64,000 bases of DNA from Marinimicrobium hydrolyticum (GCF_030848505.1 NZ_JAVDDU010000002.1:62001-126000), one strand, 5' to 3'; positions 54,375 to 63,972 are shown, numbered from the stretch's first letter. Numbers and translations are program-made. The notes: generated from the letters alone by a model not told the origin.

Positions 54375-57278
54375 ATGAGATTGTGGACCCGCTACGGATT
54401 GGGCGCTTGCGCCCGGGTTTTGAACGGAAGGCGCATTTGCGCTTTGATTTTCATTTGGGCAAGTGCAATGACCGCCCAGGCACTGGATAAGCCCAGCTAC
54501 GTGGAAACCAGCCCGCAAAGTGGCAGCTTTAGTCTGGTCGGCCGTGAGCACATGGCCAACATCTATGTGGACGCCGAGGACGATACCGCCGTGCAACATG
54601 CGGCACGTGCGCTACGCTCAGACATCCAGCGGGTCACCGGCAAACAACCCCAAATCGTGCGCAGCGCCGAAAGTCTGGGTGAGCACGGCATCATCATGGG
54701 CACACTCGGGCAAAGCCGGTTAATTGACCGCTTGGTCTCAGAAGGCATCTTCGACCCCGGCGCCATTGTCGGCGAGTGGGACGGTTTTCATATGGAGGTG
54801 GTGGACAAGCCACTGCCGGGCGTAGAACGCGCCCTGATTATCGCGGGCAGCAACCGGCGCGGTGCCGCCTACGGGGCCTACGATCTTATTGAACACATTG
54901 GCGTTTCCCCTTGGCACTGGTGGGCCGACGTGCCCGTTAAAACGAGCGAGTTTTTGTACGTCAATGGCGACACGCACATTCAAGAAGTACCCACAGTCAA
55001 GTATCGGGGCATCTTTCTTAATAACGAATGGCCCGCACTTACCACTTGGGTACACGAGAAAAAAGGCGGTTACCACCACGAGTTTTACGAGCACGTGTTT
55101 GATTTACTCGTGCGCCTAAAAGGCAACTTCCTCTGGCCAACCATGTGGAATAACGCCTTCGCCGATGATGACGAAATGAACATGATCCTCGCCCACGAAT
55201 ACGGCGTGGTGGTGAGCACCTCACACCACGAGCCCATGATGCGCTGGGATAAAGAGTGGGACTGGTACGGAGAAGGCCCCTGGGAGTATTCCACCAACGC
55301 CGAAAATTTGCGCGAGTTCTGGCGCGAAGGCCCGAAGCGTCATAAAGGCTATGACAGTATCTATACGCTTGGCATGCGCGGCCAGGAAGACACCCCCATG
55401 GCCGAGGGGCAAAACATTGAATTGCTGGAGCGTATCGTAAACGACCAGCGGGAGATTCTCGCCGACGTTTTCGACGATCGCCCCCTGGAAGAAGTACCTC
55501 AAGTGTGGGCTCTGTACAAAGAAGTGCAGTACTTCTACGAAGCTGGCATGCGCGTACCCGATGACGTAATCCTTCTCTGGGCCAACGACAACTTTGGCAA
55601 CCACCGCCGCCTACCCACACCAGAAGAGCGCAGCCGCGCTGGTGGGGCTGGCGTTTACTACCACTTCGACTACGTGGGTGGCCCGCGCTCCTATCGCTGG
55701 ATCAACACCATGCCACTGAAAAAAATGTGGGAGCAGATGCACCTGGCCCACAAACACGAAGCGCATAAAATCTGGCTGGTCAACGTGGGTGATCTTAAAC
55801 CCATGGAGTACCCCATCGATTACTTCCTGCGCATGGCTTGGAACCCCGACTACTGGAACCTGGAAAACACTCAGGAGTTTGGCAAGCGCTGGGCGGCACG
55901 CAACTTCGGCCCCGAGTACGCACAAGAAATTTATGACCTAATTACGGACTACACGCGCCACAACGGTCGCCGCAAGCCCGAAGCGCAGGACAAAAATACC
56001 TACAGCTTGCACAACTATCGCGAAGCTGAGCGCATCTATGCGGAAATGCAGGATATGGTTGAGCGTGCCGAAAATCTTTTTGAGCGTATTCCCGAAGACT
56101 ATCGGGACGCTTACGAACAGTTGGTACGTCACAAAGTTCGCGCTACCGCCAACATCACCAAGATGTACGTGGATCAAGCGCGCAACCACCTGTACGCAGA
56201 ACAAGGGCGCCGCTACGCCAACGAGTATGGCGAAAAAGTACGCGCTGCATTCCAACTGGATGCCGAATTGGAAGAGCATTATCACCAACTGAACGACGGC
56301 AAGTGGGAGCATATGATGTCGGAAACCCGCATCGGCTATAACCACTGGAACCGTCCGGTGGCCAATGTGCGCCCGGTGATTTATGACTATGAACCCCACG
56401 CTGAACCGGATATGGGTGTAGCCGTGGAAGGCATGGAGCGCGCCTGGCCGGTACCGGGCCCGCTGGCGCTGCAACGCTTCACCCCCTTCGGTCAGAAGGA
56501 GCGGCGCATCACCGTATACAACCGCGGCACAGCACCTTTTGATTTTACCGCTGAAGCCAGTGACCCCTGGATTCAGGTGAACACCACCGAAGGCACGATC
56601 GAACGCGATGAAGTGCTGGAAGTCAGCATCGACTGGGATAAGGCACCCACAGGCAAAGCGGAGGGTTCGGTATTTATTCAGGGCACCGGCTGGGGTGGGG
56701 CACAAGTCATGGTGCACACGGACAAGCCCGAGCGCCGCTTAATGCGCCGCGCCAAAGGCTTTTTGGAAGCCGACGGTTACGTGAGCATTGAAGCGGGCAA
56801 CTTCGACCGTCAGGTGCAAAAAGGCGGCTACCGGTTTGACGTGATCACCAATCACGGTCGCACTGAATCGTCCATCAGCGCTTATCCCATTGCCGATGAA
56901 AGCACCACCAATCTGGCTGAAGCGCCCTACGTTGAGTATGACGTATATTTCTTTAACACTGGCGAATTCACGATCCACAGCCATTTTGCGCCCAGTTTGA
57001 ACTTTGTACCCGGCCGCGGCATTCGCTATGGTATTGGCTTTGAAGGCGAATCGCCTCAGACTGTGGACTTCCTGGAAGACCTGAGCGACCGCGCCTGGGA
57101 AATTTCCGTACTGGATAACATCCGCACCGCCACGAGTAAGCACACGATCAAAAAGCCAGGTCTGCATCGCCTGCGCTTTTACCGAGTAGATCCGGGCGCG
57201 ACGCTGCAAAAAATTGTTATCGATACCGGCAATTTGAAACCGAGTTATTTGGGACCACCACAAAGTGAGCGCCGCTAG
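54375..57278 (+). CDS. Alpha-glucuronidase, GH115, exported
   Basis: A 967-residue protein with an N-terminal signal segment (ALIFIWASAMTAQALD). The GH115 core has SNRRGAAYGAYDLIEHIGVSPWHWWADVPV, KYRGIFLNNEWPALTTW, LKGNFLWPTMWNNAFADDDEMN, STSHHEPMMRWDKEWDWYG and LPTPEERSRAGGAGVYYHFDYVGGPRSY, with beta-sandwich C-terminal domains. The family removes (4-O-methyl)glucuronic acid from glucuronoxylan. AAGAGAG lies six bases before the ATG at 54375; an ATG six bases earlier is too close to it. The next gene begins 33 bases after its stop. Confidence 0.93.
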   Translation: MRLWTRYGLGACARVLNGRRICALIFIWASAMTAQALDKPSYVETSPQSGSFSLVGREHMANIYVDAEDDTAVQHAARALRSDIQRVTGKQPQIVRSAESLGEHGIIMGTLGQSRLIDRLVSEGIFDPGAIVGEWDGFHMEVVDKPLPGVERALIIAGSNRRGAAYGAYDLIEHIGVSPWHWWADVPVKTSEFLYVNGDTHIQEVPTVKYRGIFLNNEWPALTTWVHEKKGGYHHEFYEHVFDLLVRLKGNFLWPTMWNNAFADDDEMNMILAHEYGVVVSTSHHEPMMRWDKEWDWYGEGPWEYSTNAENLREFWREGPKRHKGYDSIYTLGMRGQEDTPMAEGQNIELLERIVNDQREILADVFDDRPLEEVPQVWALYKEVQYFYEAGMRVPDDVILLWANDNFGNHRRLPTPEERSRAGGAGVYYHFDYVGGPRSYRWINTMPLKKMWEQMHLAHKHEAHKIWLVNVGDLKPMEYPIDYFLRMAWNPDYWNLENTQEFGKRWAARNFGPEYAQEIYDLITDYTRHNGRRKPEAQDKNTYSLHNYREAERIYAEMQDMVERAENLFERIPEDYRDAYEQLVRHKVRATANITKMYVDQARNHLYAEQGRRYANEYGEKVRAAFQLDAELEEHYHQLNDGKWEHMMSETRIGYNHWNRPVANVRPVIYDYEPHAEPDMGVAVEGMERAWPVPGPLALQRFTPFGQKERRITVYNRGTAPFDFTAEASDPWIQVNTTEGTIERDEVLEVSIDWDKAPTGKAEGSVFIQGTGWGGAQVMVHTDKPERRLMRRAKGFLEADGYVSIEAGNFDRQVQKGGYRFDVITNHGRTESSISAYPIADESTTNLAEAPYVEYDVYFFNTGEFTIHSHFAPSLNFVPGRGIRYGIGFEGESPQTVDFLEDLSDRAWEISVLDNIRTATSKHTIKKPGLHRLRFYRVDPGATLQKIVIDTGNLKPSYLGPPQSERR

Positions 57279-57310
57279 GCGGCGTCTTGCCATAAGTGAG
57301 CAAAGGACAT

Positions 57311-58519
57311 ATGAAAATTATCGACGCCAAGGTTATTGTGACCTGCCCGGGCCGAAATTTCGTAACGGTGAAAATCATCACCGAAGACGGACTCTACGGG
57401 ATCGGTGATGCCACCCTTAATGGCCGGGAAAAGTCGGTGGTCTCCTATTTGGAAGATCACATTTTACCTGCCCTGATTGGACGAGATGCCCAGCGCATTG
57501 AAGACATCTGGCATTTCATTTATCGCGGCGCCTATTGGCGTCGCGGTCCAGTGGGAATGACCGCACTGGCCGGCGTGGACGTAGCGCTGTGGGACATCAA
57601 AGCCAAGGCGGCCAACATGCCCCTGTATCAACTACTGGGTGGTCGCAGCCGCGACAAAATCATGGCTTACACCCATGCCAACGGCAAAGACCTGGATTCC
57701 ACCCTGGAAGCCGTAGCCAAAGCCAAAGAGCAGGGCTACAAAGCCATTCGCGTTCAATGTGGTATTCCCGGTATTGCCAAAACCTACGGCGTGGCCAAAG
57801 GTGATGCCAACTACGAGCCCGCCGATTCAGCCTTGCCGTCCGAGGAATCCTGGTCCACCCACAAGTATCTAAATTATATTCCCGAAGTGTTTGCGGAAGT
57901 ACGCCGTGCCTTTGGTGACGATTTGCATCTATTGCACGATGTACACCACCGGCTCACCCCCATCGAGGCAGCTCGCTTAGGCAAAGAGTTGGAACCGTAT
58001 CGACTGTTCTGGATGGAAGACTGCGTACCGGCGGAAAATCAAGAACTGTTTAAGCTGGTTCGTCAGCACACCACTACGCCCCTGGCCGTGGGCGAAGTGT
58101 TTAACAGCATTCACGATTGCCGAGAATTGATTCAAAACCAATTGATCGACTACATCCGCACCACCATAGTCCATGGCGGTGGTATTACCCATGTGCGGCG
58201 TTTAGCCGACTTTGCCAGCCTCTATTCTGTGCGTACGGGTTTCCACGGTGCAACTGACTTGTCACCCGTGTGCATGGGTGCCGCCTTGCATTTTGACTAC
58301 TGGGTGCCAAACTTTGGCATTCAGGAACATATGGCCCACAGCGAGCAAATGGAATCGGTATTTACCCGCGCCTACGAATTCGATGATGGCTACTTTACGC
58401 CGGGCGAGGCCCCAGGGCACGGTGTAGACATCGATGAAAAATTGGCTGCCCAATACCCCTATAAACCGGCGAGCCTACCCGTCAACCGACTGGAAGACGG
58501 AACCCTTTGGCACTGGTAA
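57311..58519 (+). CDS. manD: D-mannonate dehydratase, ManD (enolase superfamily)
   Basis: A 402-residue enzyme that dehydrates D-mannonate to 2-keto-3-deoxygluconate in the glucuronate pathway. With the start at 57311 the known ManD residues fall in register: metal ligands Asp210, Glu236 and Glu262, and catalytic Tyr159 and His212. AAAGGA lies just before the ATG; an in-frame GTG 15 bases upstream is less likely. It uses the acid released by GH115, so the two genes form a pathway. Confidence 0.92.
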   Translation: MKIIDAKVIVTCPGRNFVTVKIITEDGLYGIGDATLNGREKSVVSYLEDHILPALIGRDAQRIEDIWHFIYRGAYWRRGPVGMTALAGVDVALWDIKAKAANMPLYQLLGGRSRDKIMAYTHANGKDLDSTLEAVAKAKEQGYKAIRVQCGIPGIAKTYGVAKGDANYEPADSALPSEESWSTHKYLNYIPEVFAEVRRAFGDDLHLLHDVHHRLTPIEAARLGKELEPYRLFWMEDCVPAENQELFKLVRQHTTTPLAVGEVFNSIHDCRELIQNQLIDYIRTTIVHGGGITHVRRLADFASLYSVRTGFHGATDLSPVCMGAALHFDYWVPNFGIQEHMAHSEQMESVFTRAYEFDDGYFTPGEAPGHGVDIDEKLAAQYPYKPASLPVNRLEDGTLWHW

Positions 58520-58572
58520 GCGCCACAAAGAACACACTATTTCTATTGACCATCACAAAGCGAGATTGATAC

Positions 58573-59574
58573 GTGACCGACAGTAACTCTAAACCCAAGC
58601 AGAGCTTCGCCGACCAGCCACTGGTAACCCACATGTACACGGCCGACCCTTCAGCGCACGTGTTTGAAGATCGCATTTATATTTATCCCTCCCACGATGT
58701 GGAAGGCGGTGTCGCGTTCAACGACAATGGCGATCATTTTTGCATGGAGGATTACCACGTATTTTCCATGGCGGAGCCTTTTGGCGAAGTGACCGATCAC
58801 GGCCTCGCGCTATCGGTGAAGGACGTCCCCTGGGCGGCACGGCAAATGTGGGCGCCCGATTGTGCTCACAAAAATGGTAAATACTATTTTTATTTTCCCG
58901 CCAAAGACAAAAACGATGTGTTTTATATTGGCGTCGCTGTAGGCGACTCTCCCGCGGGCCCTTTCGAGCCTCAGCCGGAACCCATCAAAGGCAGCTTCAG
59001 TATTGACCCTGCCGTGTATGAAGACGATGACGGCAGCCACTACCTGTATTTTGGTGGTATCTGGGGTGGACAGCTTCAACGCTGGACCAAAGGCATCTAT
59101 GAAAACGAAGATCGATATCCCGCCGACGACGAGCCGGCCTTGTGCGCTAAAGTCGGCAAGCTGCGCGAGGACATGCTGGAATTCGCAGAAGCGCCAGTTG
59201 ACGTAGTCATTCTGGACGAGAATGGCGAACCATTAAAAACCGGAGACAACAAACGTCGCTATTTCGAAGGCCCCTGGGTACACAAGCACGAAGGTACCTA
59301 CTACTTCTCCTATTCCACAGGTGACACTCACTGCATTGCTTACGCAACCGGCGACAACCCCTACGGACCTTTCACTTACCGAGGCACACTGTTAGAGCCG
59401 GTACTGGGTTGGACCAACCACCACTCGGTGGCAAAAGCGGACGGAAAATGGTACCTCTTCTATCACGACTGCGAATTGTCCGAAGGCGTTACCCATCTGC
59501 GCAGCATCAAGATGACTGAATTAGTGCACAACACCGACGGCACCATTCAAACCATCAGTGCATTTAAGGATTAA
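58573..59574 (+). CDS. GH43 beta-xylosidase/alpha-L-arabinofuranosidase, cytoplasmic
   Basis: A 333-residue GH43 enzyme of the GH43_1 pattern without a signal peptide. The catalytic base is Asp25 (YTADPSAHVFEDRIYIYPSHD), the pKa modulator is in SIDPAVYEDDDG, and the acid is in YFEGPWVHK. MWAPDCAHKNGKYYFYFP supports the assignment. The start is GTG. It would cut xylo-oligosaccharides freed of glucuronic acid. It is the last gene of the GH115-manD-GH43 cluster. Confidence 0.88.
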   Translation: MTDSNSKPKQSFADQPLVTHMYTADPSAHVFEDRIYIYPSHDVEGGVAFNDNGDHFCMEDYHVFSMAEPFGEVTDHGLALSVKDVPWAARQMWAPDCAHKNGKYYFYFPAKDKNDVFYIGVAVGDSPAGPFEPQPEPIKGSFSIDPAVYEDDDGSHYLYFGGIWGGQLQRWTKGIYENEDRYPADDEPALCAKVGKLREDMLEFAEAPVDVVILDENGEPLKTGDNKRRYFEGPWVHKHEGTYYFSYSTGDTHCIAYATGDNPYGPFTYRGTLLEPVLGWTNHHSVAKADGKWYLFYHDCELSEGVTHLRSIKMTELVHNTDGTIQTISAFKD

Positions 59575-59601
59575 GCCGGAATAGCTTCGTAAGCAAGCCC
59601 A

Positions 59602-59724
59602 AGGGCCGCGCAGGGTGAGTATTCAGCAAACGTCGTAAACCCCTCCCTGGGGACTGCCTCACCGGAGCGCCGGCCGAAAGGTCCCTCTTTTGAGGCTTGC
59701 TGAACACTCACCCTGCACGGCCCT
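59602..59724 (+). repeat. Hexaloop-hairpin palindromic repeat, copy B
   Basis: The 28-base arms (59602-59629, 59697-59724) pair with two mismatches and resemble those of copy A. The core has CGTCGTAAACCCCTCCCTGG, an extra GC-rich insertion (ACCGGAGCGCCGGCCG), and AAAG GTCCCT CTTT. Confidence 0.8.
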
Positions 59725-59820
59725 GGCAGCCCCAACTACCGAGTTCTTTTCCGTAAGCCGCCCTCATAACAGGAGTTTGGGGGCGTAAGAATGCCTTAGT
59801 TGGGGCTGCAAAGGTGATTT

Positions 59821-59908
59821 GCAGGAGGCATTTCGAAACTCTCAAAAGAGGGATCTTTTGGGAGAGCCCCCAGGGAAGGGTTTACGGCGTTTTCGAAATG
59901 CCTCCTGC
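59821..59908 (-). repeat. Hexaloop-hairpin palindromic repeat, copy C
   Basis: Perfect 18-base arms, GCAGGAGGCATTTCGAAA and its complement, are unrelated to those of A and B. On the minus strand the core is CGCCGTAAACCCTTCCCTGG, then CAAAAG ATCCCT CTTTTG. Confidence 0.82.
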
Positions 59909-60098
59909 GAAGCGCCTTGGATTACCTTACGAAGCACATCACCTGAAACTGCGTTTTTCGAGTCTCTGGCAGTCAGAGTACTATTTGAGACCGCGCAAAT
60001 TGTGGCGCTGCACTTATTTTCCTCAAATTATTCCGGACAGCAGTGCGCGAAGACGGGAATCCAAGGTAAGAATGAGTTACTTTCGGCTAGGTAGACGA

Positions 60099-60285
60099 TT
60101 CGCAGAAGGCTTTTCGAAACTCTCGCAAGAGGGATCTTGCGGCCGGCGCCCCGGTGGGAGAGCCCCCACGGACGACTCACAGGGACGTGAGGAGTGTCCC
60201 GAAGCGCCGGGAGCGCGTAGGGACGAGGTCCACGACGTTTGCTGAACACTCACCCTGCACGACCCGAGGGATCACTTACGAAGCT
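60099..60285 (-). repeat. Hexaloop-hairpin repeat, composite copy D
   Basis: The left arm (GCAGAAGGCTTTTCGAAA) matches copy C, while the right arm (GCTGAACACTCACCCTGCACG) matches copy B, so the ends do not pair with each other. Two core hairpins are present on the minus strand, CGCAAG ATCCCT CTTGCG and TCAC GTCCCT GTGA. It looks like two elements fused by recombination. B, C and D together occupy much of the 794-base gap 59575-60368. Confidence 0.7.
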
Positions 60286-60368
60286 GCTAATCCAATTATT
60301 TATTCCGGACAGTAGTGAGTGCAAGTGGGGATCCATATTTGCAGGTAATCACTAGTCTCAGTCTCCGC

Positions 60369-61796
60369 CTATCGCACAGTCTGAGCCAGAGGATTTGGTA
60401 GATCAGTAATCGTGCCTGCCCCCAACTCCCCGGCCAGACCAACGGTTTCGTGCAACGTTGGGTGAGCATGAATCGTTAGCGCCAAGTCTTCGATGGAGGC
60501 TCCGAACTCCAGCGCCAGGCTCAACTCCCCCAACAATTCTCCCGCGTTTAGCCCAACAATACCGGCGCCCAGCAATTGATCGTTATCCTTTCGATAGATC
60601 AGCTTAGTTTTGCCCTCGCCGCGCCCAGCACCTAAAGCTCGGCCACTGGCACTCCAGGGAAACACCGCCGTGCGGTACTCAACGCCATCCGCCCGCGCCT
60701 CTTTCTCTGTCAATCCTACCCAGGCGATCTCGGGATCGGTATATGCAATGGAGGGAATGCCCCGGGGCGCGAACACGGCTTTGTGGCCCGCGGCCACCTC
60801 TGCGGCCACATGACCTTCGTGACTGGCTTTGTGAGCCAGCATGGGCTGGCCGACGACGTCGCCCACCGCCAATATATGTTCAACGTTGGTCTGCATTTTT
60901 TCGTTAACCGGGACAAAGCCCTGCTCGTTTACATGCACGCCCGCTTTTTCTGCGCCGATGCTTTTACCATTGGGCCGTCGCCCCACGGCTACCAATACGG
61001 CATCAAAGTCGCGTGTGCCTTTAGGGGCATTCTCGCCCTCAAACGCCACGGTAAGTGCGTGCTCGTGGGCCTGGACCTCGGTCACCTTGGTAGACAAGAG
61101 CACTTCAAAGCGCTCGCGGTTGTACTTGCTGTACACCGCCATCAGGTCTTTGTCAGCGGCGGGAATCAGCTGATCGGCGAACTCCACCACGGTAATCTCG
61201 CTACCCAGCGCTTTGTATACCGTGGCCATTTCCAAAACGATGATGCCGCCCCCGATCACCAGTAAACGTTTGGGCACTTCGGGCAATTCCAACGCGCGGG
61301 TAGAGTCCCAAACTCTTGGGTCGTCATGGGGAATAAATGGCAACTCCACGCTACGTGAACCAGCCGCGATTATCGCCTGTTCAAATTGAACCAGTGTTTC
61401 ATTACCGTCATGCATCACCCGCACTTGGTGCTGATCCACAAATTCGCCCCGACCCTGCACTACTTGGACGTTGCGGGCCTTGGCCATACCACTCACGCCG
61501 TTGGTCAATTTGCCCACTACCTGTTCTTTAAAGGCACGGACTTTATCCAGCTCAATTTTCGGCGATGCGAATGCCAAACCGACGTGACCTGCACCAGCGG
61601 CGTCGTTTATTACCTGAGCCACGTGCAACAGAGCTTTGGAGGGGATACAACCCACGTTGAGGCAAACACCCCCTAAGGTAGGGTAGCGCTCCACCAGGGT
61701 GACCTCCTTACCCAAATCCGCCGCCCGATAAGCCGCCGAATAACCACCAACCCCGCCCCCCAACACCAGCACTTGTGTTTTGATCGTTTGCCCCAT
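60369..61796 (-). CDS. lpdA: Dihydrolipoyl dehydrogenase (E3), stand-alone
   Basis: A 475-residue flavoprotein disulfide reductase. It has the FAD site VLVLGGGVGGYSAAYRAADLG, redox disulfide GGVCLNVGCIPSK, NAD site LLVIGGGIIVLEMATVYKAL, FAD site 2 ILAVGDVVGQPMLAHKA, and the interface His-Glu in HAHPTLHETVG. There is no N-terminal lipoyl domain. AAGGAG lies seven bases before the ATG at 61796. There are no E1 or E2 genes nearby, so it may serve glycine cleavage or another complex. It is divergent from a TetR gene with paired operators between. Confidence 0.93.
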   Translation of the reverse strand: MGQTIKTQVLVLGGGVGGYSAAYRAADLGKEVTLVERYPTLGGVCLNVGCIPSKALLHVAQVINDAAGAGHVGLAFASPKIELDKVRAFKEQVVGKLTNGVSGMAKARNVQVVQGRGEFVDQHQVRVMHDGNETLVQFEQAIIAAGSRSVELPFIPHDDPRVWDSTRALELPEVPKRLLVIGGGIIVLEMATVYKALGSEITVVEFADQLIPAADKDLMAVYSKYNRERFEVLLSTKVTEVQAHEHALTVAFEGENAPKGTRDFDAVLVAVGRRPNGKSIGAEKAGVHVNEQGFVPVNEKMQTNVEHILAVGDVVGQPMLAHKASHEGHVAAEVAAGHKAVFAPRGIPSIAYTDPEIAWVGLTEKEARADGVEYRTAVFPWSASGRALGAGRGEGKTKLIYRKDNDQLLGAGIVGLNAGELLGELSLALEFGASIEDLALTIHAHPTLHETVGLAGELGAGTITDLPNPLAQTVR

Positions 61797-61922
61797 GGCT
61801 TTCTCCTTTAATCTCATTGTCGCCGAGCTTTCACTTGTGGGCTTTTTATACGCCAGCCTATTTCACACCATCTTCTTCCAGCCCTGACGTCGCTCGTGCC
61901 TTTTGCAGCTTCGGCCTCATAC

Positions 61923-61940
61923 CTATCTAGTGATAGGTAG
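61923..61940. promoter_or_regulatory. TetR-type operator, site 1
   Basis: CTATCTAGTGATAGGTAG is a near-palindrome. It lies just past a weak minus-strand promoter (TTGACT 61975-61970, 17 bases, TACTCT 61952-61947) that would drive lpdA. Confidence 0.65.
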
Positions 61941-61979
61941 GCTATTAGAGTAATGACGCACCCTTTGAAAGTCAATAAA

Positions 61980-61997
61980 CTACCTACCACTAGATAG
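61980..61997. promoter_or_regulatory. TetR-type operator, site 2
   Basis: CTACCTACCACTAGATAG is the reverse complement of site 1 at 17 of 18 positions. It is 30 bases before the tetR start. Two such sites in a divergent gap suggest the TetR protein controls itself and lpdA. Confidence 0.65.
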
Positions 61998-62026
61998 CTG
62001 ATCTGCCACCGGAATAGGACATCATC

Positions 62027-62563
62027 ATGGCCACCCATACCGCCGATAAAATTCTCGCCTTAGCCGAGAAAGCCATGTGCACCAAAGGCTACGCGTCGTT
62101 CAGTTTCCGTGAGCTGGCAATGCAGCTGGGTATAAAGAGTGCAAGTGTTCACTACCATTTCCCCACCAAGGCTGACTTGGGCTTAGCGGTGGCTAAGCAC
62201 TACCATCATCGCTACAGTGAGGCGCTGGAAGACATTGAGCGACAGCACCGAACCGCTGGTGAGCGATTGCAGGCCTTGGTGCAGATGTACCGGCAGGAAC
62301 TCGTCACTGGCGATCATATGCCTTTGTGCTGCATGCTGACCGCCGAACGGCAACTGCTGCCCGAAGAGTTGCGTCAGGAGTTGCGGGCATTCTACGAGCT
62401 AAACATTCACTGGTTGATCAACGCCACCGGGCAATCAAAATGCCAAGCTGCACAAGTGTTTGCGCTTCTGCAAGGCGCCTTTATGGGTGGCAAGGCGCTG
62501 GGAGAGAGCCAGTTTTTTGATCAGGTGGTGACCGCGATCGAATCAGTGACCCAAAAACAATAA
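62027..62563 (+). CDS. TetR/AcrR-family transcriptional regulator
   Basis: A 178-residue repressor with the N-terminal helix-turn-helix FSFRELAMQLGIKSASVHYHFPTKADLGLAVAKHY (about 25-60) and a helical ligand domain. CCMLTAERQLLPEEL carries a Cys pair often seen in the TetR_C group related to YcdC/AcuR-like proteins. The start has AGGA eight bases upstream. It is followed after three bases by the symporter gene, so the two are probably co-transcribed. Confidence 0.9.
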   Translation: MATHTADKILALAEKAMCTKGYASFSFRELAMQLGIKSASVHYHFPTKADLGLAVAKHYHHRYSEALEDIERQHRTAGERLQALVQMYRQELVTGDHMPLCCMLTAERQLLPEELRQELRAFYELNIHWLINATGQSKCQAAQVFALLQGAFMGGKALGESQFFDQVVTAIESVTQKQ

Positions 62564-62566
62564 TGA

Positions 62567-63931
62567 ATGAGTGCTTCTATGATGGATAAACGCGGACAGT
62601 TTTCTTCCAAAATCGGCTTTCTACTCGCCGCCGTGGGTTCGGCCGTGGGGCTCGGCAATATCTGGGGTTTTCCCACGCAAGCGGCCAGCAACGGTGGCGG
62701 GGCTTTTGTGCTGGCGTACTTGCTGCTGGCGTTTCTGCTCGCCTACCCGGCGCTGATGGCTGAATTGGTGATTGGGCGCTACGCGCGCGCCAATATCGTT
62801 ACGGCGCTGGGAGATTTGGGAAAGCAGCCACACACTCGCCTTTTGGGCAAAGCTGTCGGTTATTACGGTGTCTTGATCGCCAGCCTTATTCTCAGCTTCT
62901 ACGCCATCGTCGCGGGCTGGATGCTCGCGGAGTTCGGGCAACCGTTAACGCAATTGATAGGTTGGCACAGTGCAGCCCAATGGCTCGCCCAGGAGAGCAT
63001 CCTTCGAAACTTGATCGTCGCATTGGTATTTATGGCTTTGACCATTTGGATTGTGGCCCGAGGCGTGGAAGCGGGCATTGAAGCCTGGTCCACCCGACTC
63101 ATGCCGGTGCTGTTTGTCATCCTGTTGGGATTGATCGTGTATGTGCTGTTCCAGCCCGGCGCCACTCAAGGGCTACGCACCTATCTGGTACCGGATTTTC
63201 GCCAGCTCACCGATCCCGCTCTGTTGCTGAGTGCCATGGGTCAGGCTTTCTTTTCCCTATCGCTAGGCGTCGGCACCATGCTGATTTACGGCTCCTACCT
63301 TAGAAAACAGGACAGCCTGCCCCGCCTGGGCGCCGCCGTAACCCTGATGGATACGGGCATCGCATTTACCGCAGGCTTGTTGATCATTCCCGCCATGTAC
63401 GTGGCGCAACATCACGGCGTGCCTATCTATGGAGAAGGTGGCGAATTGCTAGCCGGACCGGGCCTGATATTCCAAGTACTGCCCAGCTTGTTCGACACCA
63501 TGGGCACCGCTGGCGTGGGCTTAAGCATCGCGTTCTTTGCGCTGATGAGCATTGCCGCGCTCACCTCCTCCATCTCCATGCTGGAGGCGCCCGTGTCCGT
63601 CACCGTAGAGCGAACCCAGCTGCAACGCCCTGGCGCAGCGCTCGCCATAGGCGCGGCCATCTTTGTCGTGAGCGTACTGATCATCTTCAACATGGAAACG
63701 CTGTTCGGCTTTATCATTTCCCTGACCACAGAATACAGCCAACCGTTACTGGGCATCGCCTTGTGTATATTCGTAGGCTGGATCATGCATAGGAACCACG
63801 TACTGGAAGAGCTGAAAGCAGGTCATAAAGACATAGAACACAGTGTGTTCTGGAAAGTTTGGCCGTTTTACGTCCGGGTGATTTGTCCGGTATTGATTCT
63901 ATTGGCATTTGTGCAGAGTTTGCGGGGGTAA
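62567..63931 (+). CDS. Sodium-dependent symporter, NSS/SNF family
   Basis: A 454-residue carrier with about 12 spans and the LeuT-type first helix FSSKIGFLLAAVGSAVGLGNIWGFPTQAASNGGGAFVLAYLLLAFLLAYPALMAELVIGRYAR in its family form. Unwound-helix Gly and Asn residues for Na+ and substrate are present. It probably takes up amino acids. ATG at 62567 is used; in-frame ATGs at 62579 and 62582 are possible. Confidence 0.92.
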   Translation: MSASMMDKRGQFSSKIGFLLAAVGSAVGLGNIWGFPTQAASNGGGAFVLAYLLLAFLLAYPALMAELVIGRYARANIVTALGDLGKQPHTRLLGKAVGYYGVLIASLILSFYAIVAGWMLAEFGQPLTQLIGWHSAAQWLAQESILRNLIVALVFMALTIWIVARGVEAGIEAWSTRLMPVLFVILLGLIVYVLFQPGATQGLRTYLVPDFRQLTDPALLLSAMGQAFFSLSLGVGTMLIYGSYLRKQDSLPRLGAAVTLMDTGIAFTAGLLIIPAMYVAQHHGVPIYGEGGELLAGPGLIFQVLPSLFDTMGTAGVGLSIAFFALMSIAALTSSISMLEAPVSVTVERTQLQRPGAALAIGAAIFVVSVLIIFNMETLFGFIISLTTEYSQPLLGIALCIFVGWIMHRNHVLEELKAGHKDIEHSVFWKVWPFYVRVICPVLILLAFVQSLRG

Positions 63932-63944
63932 TTCGAGTAACCCC

Positions 63945-63972
63945 AAAAAAAAGGGCCGGCAAGAGCCGGCCC
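63945..63972 (-). terminator. Terminator for a minus-strand gene to the right of the window
   Basis: An 8-bp stem GGGCCGGC/GCCGGCCC with tetraloop AAGA (plus strand) is followed by eight T on the minus strand. It also lies 13 bases past the symporter stop, so it may serve both directions weakly. It implies a convergent gene beyond 64000. Confidence 0.7.

Noticed and set aside
55938-56717. A 259-codon open frame opposite the GH115 gene
   Set aside because: It is antisense to a clear family member, and the protein resembles no family I know.
59575-60368. Integron attC sites as an explanation for the hairpin repeats
   Set aside because: The attC R' and R'' core sequences (GTTRRRY/RYYYAAC) are not at the arm ends, and there are no cassette genes or integron integrase.
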